From Isoetes taiwanensis (Eukaryota > Streptophyta > Lycopodiopsida > Isoetales > Isoetaceae): a DNA stretch of 64,000 bases. The translations under genes were made by a program, and so were the position numbers. This document shows positions 11,242-21,605 of the stretch, piece after piece (the stretch's first letter is position 1; each line of letters begins with the position of its first letter). Under the pieces are notes generated by a model. That model had not been told where the DNA came from and did no database searches. It saw only the letters and a list, made by a program, of their open reading frames with translations. The DNA lies in contig JAJEKV010000375.1 in NCBI GenBank assembly GCA_021234155.1, positions 1 through 64,000 on the forward strand, in the 5' to 3' direction.

Positions 11242-11589
11242 ACTTTTTTGTTTGAAGTTAGAGATCATTGGCACATTTGAATGTTTTATAAGAAACATGA
11301 ACTCAATGCTCAATTTCCATTCCAATCCTTATAGATAATGAAATTGGTTATTTTGTCTTCAACTATCAAGGTTGTTATTAATTTTCCCATTTTTAAAATT
11401 TTATTGCTGCATTCCAACAACAATGTAGTAAGGTTCAATCAGTTTGTATTGGAATTTTCTGGTGCTAGATTGTCATTATCTTTGTCACTATCTTTGCTTG
11501 TTAATTCTTCACAAAGTTTTGTTGCTAAGTTGACACTATTACATAATTGGTGCCCTTGTAAGTCTGCTATTACCTTGATATAATTTTGA

Positions 11590-12110
11590 TACAAAATCTA
11601 ATTCAAAGCTTGTCACTATATGTTGGGATAAAATATACTTAAAGTCGACGCAAGCTTGTCATAAACCATACGAAATCTAATTCAAAGCTTGTCACTATAT
11701 ATTTGTGGTTTTGGGCTAAAATATACTTAAAGTCAACGCAAGCTTGTCATAAACCATACTGCAACTCAACAAAATGCTTGGTGTAGTTTTGACACAATAT
11801 GTAATTCGAAGCTTGTCACTACATATTTGTAGTTTTAGCACAAATCATTCTTAAACTTGATGTAAGCTTGTCACAAACCATAGTGGAACTCAACACAATG
11901 CTTGTTGATATTCTTGGCACTAAACTACTATTATATGTGATGCTAATTTGTCACAATACAGGTTGCAAACTTGTTGAAAACTCTACTAGTGTCAAAAAAA
12001 TTTGGTCACAATCTTGAATGAATGGTAGTCACCCCAGTGACCAATGATGACGTCTAGTATAGTGTCGGGATTTTGACCATTTTAGGAATATTGAAGGTTC
12101 ACATAGTGTC
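11590..12110. repeat. CACTA subterminal repeats
   Basis: The word AAGCTTGTCA occurs at least six times (near 11607, 11650, 11687, 11741, 11809 and 11863), alternating between two contexts (ending CACTATAT or TAAACC), plus weaker TTGTCACA copies toward the end. The composite period is about 80-120 bp. Such arrays next to CACTA termini are usually binding sites for the element's own protein. Confidence 0.75.
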
Positions 12111-12160
12111 AAATTTTTTGCCAATATGCTAGACACTATAGCCCCTATTCTCTTGTAGTG

Positions 12161-12333
12161 AAGAAAGGGAAAAAAGGAAGTGAAAAAAAGACATGGAAAA
12201 AAGAAAAGGGGAAGAGGGAAAGGGTGGGGGAAAATAGGAAAACGGGCATAGAAAAAAAGGAAAGAGAAACAATGTGGGAAGGGCATGGGAAAAGGAAAGA
12301 AAGGGAGAAAGGGTGAAGGAAAGGTAAAAAGGG
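12161..12333. repeat. Purine-rich tract, left part
   Basis: The plus strand is almost purely A and G (GGGAAAAGG-like words). The tract continues at 17824 beyond the inserted copia element, so both pieces form one low-complexity block. Confidence 0.75.
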
Positions 12334-13198
12334 TATAAGATATTAAGGCAAAAGATAATAATTTACTTCAATATCACATCAATATGACAACACCACCAAC
12401 AGTACATATATTTCTTCAAATACAGTACTTAGGATCTCAATAGAATAAATCCTCAATCTCAAGACAACATAAGATAATTATGATATCTTAACTACACAAT
12501 GGCAATGTCAATAACCTTCTCAACCTTATGCAATAATCACTTCATGTGATATCAATATATCATCACAATATGAAAGTAATTATTGTTATATTGAACCACA
12601 ATCAATATTACCAATGCAATATCGAGCTAAAGAACTTCAAACTTCTAATACCTTAGACCACTTGCCGAGCACGGTATCTGTCGAACTGAGATCAAATTAT
12701 CATCCTCATTGCTTTATTCTAGCAGTCTGGCGGTCATGCCAAACCGCTTGCATCATTCTCGACCTCCTATATCTCCTGCCAAATCCTGATTGGACTGAGC
12801 ATTTCAAACCAGAAATGGCTCCAAGCATATCGTCTATGCAGAAGAATATTCCCTGTTTATTTCAATGGTTGAACATTTGCTTTTCTTCTTCCTTCATTTA
12901 ACATTTTCAGTTAAGCACCATAGGTCAACAATTTGTCTTCCCAATGACTATTATTCATTCGACCTATTTGTCTGTGATCTCCGCAGGTGTATCATACTGC
13001 ATGTTTCTTTGACATCTTCCCCTTGTTCTCATGTTCTCATCAATCCTTAGAACCTTTGAACTCCTTCAGTCTTTCAGAATATTTTCTCTGTATCAATTGC
13101 TTATGAACTCAGTATAACTTTCTACAAAGCATTAAGGTATGAACCTCAATATGAACTCCATATGATCATCTTCATAAATTAAGATATGAACTCCAACA
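12334..13198 (-). repeat. copia-1 3' LTR
   Basis: About 865 bp. On the minus strand it starts TGTTGGAGTTC, directly after the polypurine tract. The left boundary rests on the AAGGG duplication and is less certain than the right. The last ~690 bp match the 5' LTR with few differences. Confidence 0.7.
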
Positions 13199-13244
13199 TT
13201 CCCCTTTCATATCATAATTTATGAACCTAAAAATTGCTTTTGCA

Positions 13245-16200
13245 TCACAACATGACATCCTTGCAATTTAACTCAGCTGACAATTTCTGGAATCTTTTAG
13301 AGCCTAAAGCTTTGGTCATGATATCTGCAAGTTGATCTTCTGATTTAATGTACTTCAATTGAATAAACCCCTTGTTCACCATATCTCTAATAAAATGCAT
13401 TTCCATCTCAATGTGTTTTGTCCTTTCATGCAAAACTGGATTCTTTGTCATAGCTATACAACTTTGATTATCACAATATAATTCTGTACTTACTCCCTGT
13501 TTTATGTCCAATTCATCCAAAAACCTTCTGGTCCATATGATTTCCTTAGCTGCTAAGGTAGTAGAGTCTCGTGTTGTTTGCAATGAACAACAAACTTCCC
13601 ACCAACTGTCTATATGGCACTTTATTCATTTTCTCCCTTTCCCTTTCATTCTTAGGACACAAATCCCTTGACAATTTGGTTCCAGCCACAACAGGAGTTC
13701 TTATTGCATTACAATCTTCCATTTTGAATTTTTCTAAAACAGAATCAATGTACTTACTTTGACTCAATGAAATTTGCATCTTTGTTCTGTCTCTCTTGAC
13801 TTCCACTCCAAGGAACTTTGACAACTCTCCCAAATCTGTCATCTTGTACCTGTTTTTAAGTTTTTCTTTGCATTCATTCAAAAAGGTTAGATTGTTGGCT
13901 GTCAAAATGCAGTCATCCACATATATTGCTAATATACAAAAGAATTCATCCTTTCTTAGCAAGTACACATTCCCATCATTTGCAAGCTTTGTAAAATTTT
14001 GTTCCTTTAGGAAACCATCAATGCAGAAATACCACTGCCTTGGGGATTGTTTTAATCCATAAACAGCCTTCTTTAATCTCCATACTTTATCTTTTCTAAC
14101 TTCAAAACCCATAGCTTGTTTCATGTAACTTCTTCCTCTAAATCTGCATTAAGAAAAGCAGTGCATACGTCCATATGGTGTAAATCCAAGTTCAGAGCAT
14201 TAGAAATAGCAATTATCATCCTTATACTTGTTAGTTTAACTACAGGAGAATATGTTTCATCAAAATCAACTCCCCTTTTTTGAGAATACCCTTGAGCTAC
14301 TAACCTTGCCTTATATTTTGGGCTTCCATCTGAATTTACCTTTAGTTTGAACACCCATTTGTTCCCTATGGCACTTTTCCCCTTTGGCAAATCCACCAGC
14401 TCATATGTTGATGTTCTCTCAAATGATTGCATTTCTTCTGCCATTGCATTTTTCCACTTTTGACTGTCAAATGAGTTGATAGCTTGTTCAAAGTTTTCTG
14501 GTATACCTGATTCCATAACCATATGAGCTTCATTGATATTTTCTTCTATTGCATTTAGGTTTTGCAACCTGTTACTTCTCCCATCATTTCTCCTGCCATA
14601 CTTTTGTACATCAACATTTGCCTCCTGTTTCAATCTTTCCCCTTCACTCTTCCTTTTTCTGGTCTGACCATTTGCTTCAAAATTTTCTTCAGACTCAGGC
14701 TCATGTCTTACCTCTGATTCATAATTTTGCTCCCTTTCATCATTGTTAATACTGTCATTATCTGAGTCAGTATCTTCTTGATGTTTTTGAGCTTTATTTT
14801 CTTCCATACCTGCATTCTCATTTGCTCCCTTTTCTGTGTGTGCAGATTTTTCTTCTATTGAGGGCTTATACAACACTTTTTCATCGAAGATTACATCCCT
14901 GCTCAACAGTATTCTTCTTCTTAATGGGTCATACATCCTATAACCTTTGGAGAGAGCATCATAACCAACTAGAAAAGATATAACAGACCTGTCATCAAGT
15001 TTTTGTCTCAATTGTTGAGGTATATGTGTGTATCCAAGGCAACCATATACTTTAAACATCTCATAACTTGGAAGTTTACCTGACCATACCTGTTCTGGAG
15101 TTTTTCCTTCGAGACTTTTTGAAGGTAAGACATTTTGTATGAGTACTGCAGTTTTAACTGCTTCCTCCCAAAGAAAGTTGGGCAACCCTGCATGTTTCAA
15201 CATTGACCTTGTTGCATTCAAAATTGTTTTGTTCTTTCTTTCTGCTACTCCATTCTGCTGGGGAGTATGGCTACAAGTATATTGCCTTTTGATGCCCTTT
15301 TCAATGCAATATCTAACAAATTTGCCAGACATATATTCCCCTCCTCGATCTGACCTAACACATTTAATTTTACTTCCAGTCTCGCATTCTACCTCTGATG
15401 CAAAAATCTTAAATGCTTCGAATGCCTGACTCTTTGTTCTTAAACAATATAACTTTGTTTTTCTGCTGTAATCATCCACAAAAGTTATAAAATACCTCTT
15501 TCCAGTGATTCCTCTAATGTTCAATGGACCACAAAGATCTGTGTGGATTAATCCCAGAATTTCATTTGCTTTGCCTTTAGCCTTTGAGAAAGGTAAACTT
15601 GCATGTTTTCCAAGCATACACCCTCTACATAAATGATTTTCTGTATTCTTTTCACCTGCTTCTATCAAGCCATGTTTTATCATGAATTCCAGATTTTTCA
15701 AGTTTGTGTGCCCGAGCCTTTCATGCCATGTTGCAATACTTGGTGTTAATGCCAAATTAATACTTTCAATGGATCGAGAACTTATTCCAAACAAATTGCC
15801 AACTCTTCTTCCAAGAAACTTCAATTCATTACCATCAAAAATCTTACAATGTGTTCTTTCAAATACAACTTTCAGCCCCATGTCAACTAGCTGAGAAATA
15901 GAGATTAAATTCCTAACCAAGCTGGGAACACATAAAACATTTTGCAAATTTACTATTCTTCCATTCAGATCAAAGAGCTCCAATATGCCAACATCTTCAA
16001 TTCTTTGTAAATCACCATTTCCAACTTGTATGTGGCCTCCTTGACTTCCCCTTTTTTCCTTTAGGATTTTCGAGTTGCAAGCAATGGATCTTTCTGCTCC
16101 ACTATCTAGAATCAGAGAATCATTGTCAATAATTTTATCATGAGTAGCAATCAAAGTTTTATGCTCTCTTACCTCATCATCTTCACATTCAGGATCTTCT

Positions 16201-17153
16201 TCCAGAGTTACCTCTTCTGCCATATTAGCTTCAGAGTTAATATTCTTCCTGAACTTTCCTCTTCCTCTTCCCCTTTGAGCTGTATTTCCTCTTCCCCCTT
16301 TACCTTTTGAATATGTCCTTGGAGAGGAGCAATTTGATGCAAAATGTCCTCTCCCTCCACAATTGTAGCAGTTTATCTCTTTTGACATCAAAGGACAATC
16401 AAATTTCAAATGTCCATACTTATTGCAGTTATAGCAAGGACCGAGTTTTCCCCTTTTCTTATTTTCTTCCTTTCCTTTTCCTTTTGTAAATAAAACCTGA
16501 GTGGCATCCTCATCTTCCATAACTCTGTTCTGCTCAATTTCTGTTTTTAGCATCCCCTCTGCCTCCATCCTAGTTTTAGCTAGAGTCCTAATAAAGACAG
16601 ATATATTTCCAATGCTAGTGACTGACCTTGAAATTGCTAATACTTGTTGTTGTTGTGTGTAAACCACTCCTGCTCCCTCAATATCAGCAATGATGTTATC
16701 AAAGATCTGAAAGAAATCATTAATGTTATCTTGATCATGAAATTTTAACCTCCTCAATTCATTTTCCAACACATCTATTTGTGAGGATGTCTTTTCCTCA
16801 TAATTGAGGAGCATGTAACTCCACATTTCACTAGGATGCATGCCTTTTATTTTTAGAACAATGCTTGAGTTTACCTTGCTCATTATTATTCCTTGAGCCT
16901 CTCTCACCTTTGCAATTTCTCCAGTTCCTTCTTTGACAGAAGTTGTTTCTCCTTCTTCAGTTGCCTCAGCACCATTAACTGAGCTGGAACTTCCCTCTGC
17001 AGCTACTCTTAGAGGTCTGCTTGTTCTGACTCCTTTTTCACCTAGTTCTACAATCTCCCACAAGCCCTCAACCTGCAACACATGTTTGACCTTTTCCTTC
17101 CAAACCTGAAAGCCAGATTCTCCTTTGAAGACAACCTTCTCAACCTTATGCAA
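13245..17153 (-). pseudogene. copia-1 gag-pol polyprotein (broken)
   Basis: A 1010-codon frame (17153-14121) contains the gag region, two CCHC knuckles (CYNCNKYGHLKFDC and CYNCGGRGHFASNC), the protease motif L-I-L-D-S-G-A, the integrase core (H-T-D-L-C-G-P, Q-Q-N-G-V-A-E-R-K-N) and the start of RT. A frameshift near 14121 moves RT into 14124-13546, which has Y-G-L-K-Q-S-P-R-Q-W and the catalytic Y-V-D-D. A deletion near 13560-13583 removes the start of RNase H; its end (from L-A-A-K-E-I-I-W) continues to 13245. There is no credible ATG because the frame runs in from LTR sequence. Dead element. Confidence 0.9.
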
Positions 17154-17818
17154 TAATCACTTCATATGATATCAATATATCATCACAATATGAAAGTAAT
17201 TATTGTTATATTGAACCACAATCAATATTACCAATGCAATATCGAGCTAAAGAACTTCAAACTTCTAATACCTTAGACCACTTGCCGAGCACGGTATCTG
17301 CCGAACTGAGATCAAATTATCATCCTCATTGCTTTATTCTAGCAGTCCGGCGGTCATGCCAAACCGCTTGCATCATTCTCGACCTCCTATATCTCCTGCC
17401 AAATCCTGATTGGACCGAGCATTTCAAACCAGAAATGGCTCCAAGCATATCGTCTATGCAGAAGAATATTCCCTGTTTATTTCAATGGTTGAACATTTGC
17501 TTTTCTTCTTCCTTCATTTAACATTTTCAGTTAAGCACCATAGGTCAACAACTTGTCTTCCCAATGACTATTATTCATTCGACCTATTTGTCTGTGATCT
17601 CCACAGGTGTATCATACTGCATGTTTCTTTGACATCTTCCCCTTGTTCTCATGTTCTCATCAATCCTTAGAACCTTTGAACTCCTTCAGTCTTTCAGAAT
17701 ATTTTCTCTGTATCAATTGCTTATGAACTCAGTATAACTTTCTACAAAGCATTAAGGTATGAACCTCAATATGAACTCCATATGATCATCTTCATAAATT
17801 AAGATATGAACTCCAACA
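17131..17818 (-). repeat. copia-1 truncated 5' LTR
   Basis: This copy is colinear with 12510-13198 and lacks the ~175 bp next to the internal region. The LTR sequence runs straight into gag codons at GGTTGAGAAGGTT, with no primer-binding site between, so a deletion removed the LTR end, the leader and the first gag codons. Confidence 0.75.
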
Positions 17819-17823
17819 AAGGG

Positions 17824-18735
17824 CACAAGTAAAAGAGAAAGAGGGAAAGGATTGGAAAAGGAGGAAAATGGAAAGGAAAAGTCCATCATGAAAAGGGAAA
17901 GGGAAAAAGGCCGAGAAAAGGAAAAGAGGGAAAGGGTCAGAAAAGGAGGAAAAGGGAGGGGGAAAAGGGGAACAGGAGAAGAGTGAGGAGCAAGGAATTG
18001 AAAAAGAGGAAGAGGAAAGGGGAAAAGGGCACGGGAAAAAGGGGAAGAGAGAAAGAGTGAGGAAAGGGGAGAAAGAGCAGAGGAAATGGGAAAGGGAAAA
18101 GTGCAAAAGGGAAAAGGAGGAGAGGGTGGGAAAAGGTGAAAAATGGGAACATAAAAAAGGTAGAGAAAAGGAATGGAAAGAGGCATAGGAAAAGAGAAAA
18201 GGAAAAAGAAGGGAGAAAGGAACGGGAAAAAGGGCACGGAGAAAAGCGAAAGGGTGGCGGAAGAATGAAAAGGGAAGGGAAAGGAAAAAGGAAAAGGAAG
18301 GCGGAAATGGGGGGGAGGTAAGGGAAAATGGGCACGAGGAAAATGAGAGAGGGAAATGGGAAAAGAGAAGCGGAAAAGGGCAAGGGATAAAGAGGAAGAG
18401 GATGGGAAAAGGAAGAAAAAGTGCACATGAAAAGGTAGGGAAAAGAGACGAAAACAGGGCATAGGAAAATGGAAAGGGAAAGGGCGAAGAGGGAAGGGCG
18501 GGGAAATGATGAAAAGGGAAGAGAAAAAATCCGTCAGAAAAAAAAGGGAAGGGAAAACGGAAATGTGAAAGGGAAGGGATCTGAATGGAGAAGGGGGTAA
18601 AAAGGGAAACAAGTAAGAAGAGAAAAAGATGTGTAGGAAAAATAAGAAAAAAGAGAAAAGGAAAAAGGAAAGTATGGAGAGAAACGAGGGAGAAGGGAAA
18701 TGCGGAATAGAGCAAAAGGAAAAAGGAAGAGGAAG
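17824..18735. repeat. Purine-rich tract, right part
   Basis: About 900 bp of nearly pure A+G on the plus strand, with irregular GGGAAAAG/GGGAAAGG words. Long minus-strand ORFs made almost only of Phe, Pro, Ser and Leu are artefacts of this composition. With the left part, the original tract was about 1.1 kb. Confidence 0.85.
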
Positions 18736-18885
18736 GGTGTCGAATGCACAAAAGCCTCTTAAAGCTCAACAATGTTGGGCTTGATTTCTATTATATTAGA
18801 TTTATGAAAAGGATTCTGAGCTGAATAGGTTTTCGTCCACACAGATTTCCAACTTACGCCCAGCAACCCTGGGCACCATTACTAG
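18736..18885 (+). mobile_element. Helitron 3' end (Helitron-1)
   Basis: The end has the diagnostic structure: a GC-rich hairpin GCCCAGC-AAC-CCTGGGC at 18858-18874 (one mismatch), then 7 nt, then CTAG at 18882-18885, followed by host T. The sequence resembles the 3' end of the complete Helitron at 30796, so both belong to one family. The 5' end was not found; it must lie to the left, and may enclose copia-1 or be outside the window. The flanking host sequence is LINE endonuclease coding DNA. Confidence 0.7.
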
Positions 18886-19341
18886 TCCCCAAGAAGGACG
18901 ACCCTACTCAACTGCTTGTGCTGTTGTATATCATCATATAGATCGACATAAGGGTCCATCCTATCCGCATTGGAGTGGCTGCGATAGAAGGTGCTCTCTG
19001 CGTGAGGGAAATAACAGGCGGCCAGAAAAAGAGGGTTGCCACTGGTATTATGCACACGAACCCACAAGTACCGGTTGTGTCTATCTGTGTTATGGAGGGT
19101 AACCGAATGTGCCAAGGTTATCCGGTAGTAGCAAGCAATCCCACCATGACCCCTCTGTCTTGTACAGGTATTGAAGACCGAGAAATGTTGGTAACGGCGG
19201 CAGATCGATAGGCCTTGTGCCGGCATGCTCCCATGTCTCCATGAGAAAGATGAGATCCATATCGGCTGCCACGGAGTTGAGACTGTCCCCCTTCTGCCAA
19301 GGGAGGCCTCGACAATTCCATGAGACCACTCGGAGGCCCAA
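18886..19341 (-). pseudogene. LINE ORF2 endonuclease domain, truncated
   Basis: The frame begins with L-R-V-V-S-W-N-C-R-G-L, the canonical start of plant LINE ORF2 endonuclease (Asn of W-N-C-R-G is catalytic). It continues with M-E-T-W-E (metal-binding Glu) at about residues 36-40 and, after a frameshift near 19150, with G-G-I-A-C-Y-Y, Y-L-W-V-R-V and L-L-G-D at the left edge. The expected D-F-N continuation is replaced by the Helitron's CTAG. The nuclease nicks target DNA for target-primed reverse transcription. This copy is inactive. Confidence 0.75.
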
Positions 19342-19599
19342 TTCCTATTTGTCAAGATGCTTGCTGTATCGCGCAACTGAAGTCGCTGGGGAGGAGGGGA
19401 AGCGAGGTTGAGTGAGAAGTAGATGGAGCGGATGCAAAGATGTGGCTGAGAGGGCGTGGGTCGCGGGAGGGAGCAGGAGTAGGGGAGCGAGGAGAAGGGG
19501 GATCGTGGTAGGAGAAGCGTAGCGGGGCCACGTTCACCGCTGATTGGGGTTATGGGTTCCCAGCTGAAGTAAAGTCGGCGGAAAATGTGTATCCTGCCC

Positions 19600-20998
19600 C
19601 GAACCAATCCTACGGCACCCCCTTGGTGGCAGATGCCTCGACCCCGACAAGCTCCCCGTCTGCGTGCCTCATGTTTGTGCGGGTGTGAGGTCCGGGCCCG
19701 CGTCTGGGGTCGCCCCTTCAAAGATCTTGCCCGGGCAATATGGCATCACGCTTTTGCGCATCCGCGAACCTTGAATATGACAATCGCGGTTCACGACGGT
19801 GAGCCCCATGGCGCTGCTGGAAATGTGAATCGCCCGGGGAATGTCATCCATCGAGAATGTGTGTTCGGATGTTGTGGCGGGACTCTCCCCCTCCCTCTTC
19901 GGCATGCCTCGGACTACCAGGTGTGGCCTCTCCGTCTGCGCTCTTGGAGTTTCGCGGCAAGCGGGTCAAAGCTGGCGGGCCGAGGCGGGGTGTCTTTGGG
20001 GTGGTGGTGGTGGGTGGCTGGGATGGCGTGGTGTGGCTTGGTGTGGGGCAGGCGTGGGTCGTGGTCACGGGGTGTGGCCGGGGCCGTGCATCTTGGGGGT
20101 TTCGAGGTAGCGGCCGGGAGCAGCTACCCCCTCCCCGGGTGAATTCCCGGGGAGCTCGGCTCTTGCGGGGCACTAGCTGCTTGGCCATCTCCTCCCCGGC
20201 TCAAGACCGGGCGGTGACTATGAACCTCGATAGGGAGACCTTGGCCCATCTATGGATGGCTGCCCGGCCCTCGGAGACTCCGGACTCACGAGTAGCGAGG
20301 CGTGCTCGAGCCCCCGACACCCGCCCGTCCAGCCGGGCTTCTTTGCTTTCCGTCGTACTCACGAAGAACCGAAGGCGTATGGTACATGCGCAAAGGCGGC
20401 TGCGCTCCCGTGCCATGGTGGTGGCTTCCTCAACCTCTCAGGGGCCGAACCGCGGTGACCATCGTCACCGTGCATTGCCAGCTCCCTCTCACTGTGTCAT
20501 GGTGTCGGTGATGAACCTGAGTCTAGGCGGGCAAGATGTCGGCGAGCTCTGCGAGGCTGCGTCGGAAGTGTGCCGGGCCAAGGCCATCTTCACGTCTTTG
20601 TGTCGCGGGTCTCGGGCTCGTGGTGCGATTCTTCGACCACCGGTTGCCTTCTCGAGCACATGGGGTGCCGAGGACTCCATCTCCTTTGCCATGCCATGCC
20701 GGCGGTGCACCTTGTTAGCCTCAATGCGGGCACTGTTAGCCTCCATGCCCGCTTTGACGTGGCTCCAATTCTCTGCCGAGGCAGGAGTTCCTGTGTGGTC
20801 TGAGCAATCAATCCCTGGCGGCTGGGGCTTAGCCTTGGCCCGAGCCTCCTTCTTCATGGAGGATGACTCTCCCTTAAATGTGACATCCCCTGTCCATGAT
20901 GGCTGATCGGGACCGTTTCCGTGGCGGCCCCTCGCCTTGGTTTTCCCAGGCTGGCCCATCTTCTGTGACCATGACTGGGGGTGTGGCACGTCAAGCAA
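19600..20998 (-). pseudogene. LINE ORF1 region (GC-rich, broken)
   Basis: Overlapping minus-strand frames (20998-20489, 20188-19844, 19905-19669) are rich in Pro, Arg, Ser and Thr and lie directly upstream of the endonuclease, where LINE ORF1 (an RNA-binding gag-like protein) belongs. No intact domain is recognised and the frames are in different phases. Plus-strand ORFs across the same block are shadows of high GC content. Confidence 0.45.
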
Positions 20999-21018
20999 GG
21001 TTTAGGCTATGGCAGGGG

Positions 21019-21569
21019 TGTTAGAAAATGTGGTATCATCACATGTGTATGATCAAGACAAGTTGCAGTTGTGTCAGCTAAATCAACAACACAGAAGCAG
21101 ATAAATAATCCTAGGGTTCATTCGAGCTCAATTGTTATAAGGGGTATGGTGGTAAGCAAAGGTCAAGGATATTATTCTTTATTTACAAATACAATGGTTG
21201 AAGAGGTCGTGAAATCTAAATTGTGCATGTGGGATATTGTGGTCGAAATGCAAAACTGAAGGGGCCAGCAAATCCGGCGTTTTGTGGAATCAACCGACGG
21301 AACCTTAATGTATAAATAGTGGAATTCTGTACAATGGATTGTGAGGCGGACCGAGATCAAGGTCGAGATCGACTGGTAATGAAGAATTCATAGTTTCTCC
21401 TTTGCTATTGACATTATTGAGCTCGAGTACAAGTTAATGGTTTAAACATCGTCATTGAATTGATTTGCTCATATAATAACTAGTGGTTGTGTATTGAGTG
21501 ATTGATCATTTTATCTTGATCATTGATTGAATTTTTGCAAGTGTTGCTATAGTACTACATAAATTAACA
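21019..21569 (+). repeat. copia-2 5' LTR
   Basis: 551 bp, TGTTAG...TTAACA. A TATAAATA box near 21312 is the likely promoter of the genomic RNA. Confidence 0.95.
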
Positions 21570-21571
21570 TT

Positions 21572-21583
21572 TGGTATCAGAGC
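21572..21583 (+). other. Primer-binding site (tRNA-iMet)
   Basis: TGGTATCAGAGC, two bases after the 5' LTR, is complementary to the 3' end of plant initiator methionine tRNA. Confidence 0.95.
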
Positions 21584-21605
21584 ACCTTGCAGTTGACATT
21601 AAATC

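Larger units (their letters stand above)
8940..12160 (+). mobile_element. CACTA (En/Spm-type) element, right part
   Basis: The right terminus is at 12160: read inward on the minus strand it begins CACTACAAGAGAATAGGGGC, the CACTA signature, and its first 14 bases equal the termini of the second CACTA element at 51442-55894. Inside it are subterminal repeats (11590-12110) and a multi-exon gene (8940-11241). The left terminus and 3-bp target duplication were not found, so the left boundary given is only the first supported exon. The small tandem genes at 7.1-8.7 kb might also lie inside the element. Confidence 0.7.
12334..17818 (-). mobile_element. Decayed Ty1/copia retrotransposon (copia-1)
   Basis: The element is inserted in the purine tract with AAGGG on both sides (12329-12333 and 17819-17823); this duplication is weak evidence because the tract is itself purine-rich. 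LTR sequences end in ...CTCCAACA at 13198 and 17818. The internal frame encodes gag, protease, integrase and RT in copia order. A polypurine tract (AAAGGGGAA, minus strand) precedes the 3' LTR at 13199-13207. The 5' leader and primer site are deleted. Confidence 0.85.

Noticed and set aside
17752-18772. Minus-strand ORFs up to 326 codons rich in Phe, Pro, Ser and Leu
   Set aside because: They are translations of the purine-rich tract in several frames at once; no domain or codon structure is present.
19585-20906. Long plus-strand ORFs (up to 349 codons) in the GC-rich block
   Set aside because: They are antisense to LINE ORF1, overlap in all frames and reflect high GC content.
21071-21259. 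62-codon ORF found twice, identically, at 21071 and 25955
   Set aside because: Both copies lie within the copia-2 LTRs and are explained by LTR identity.
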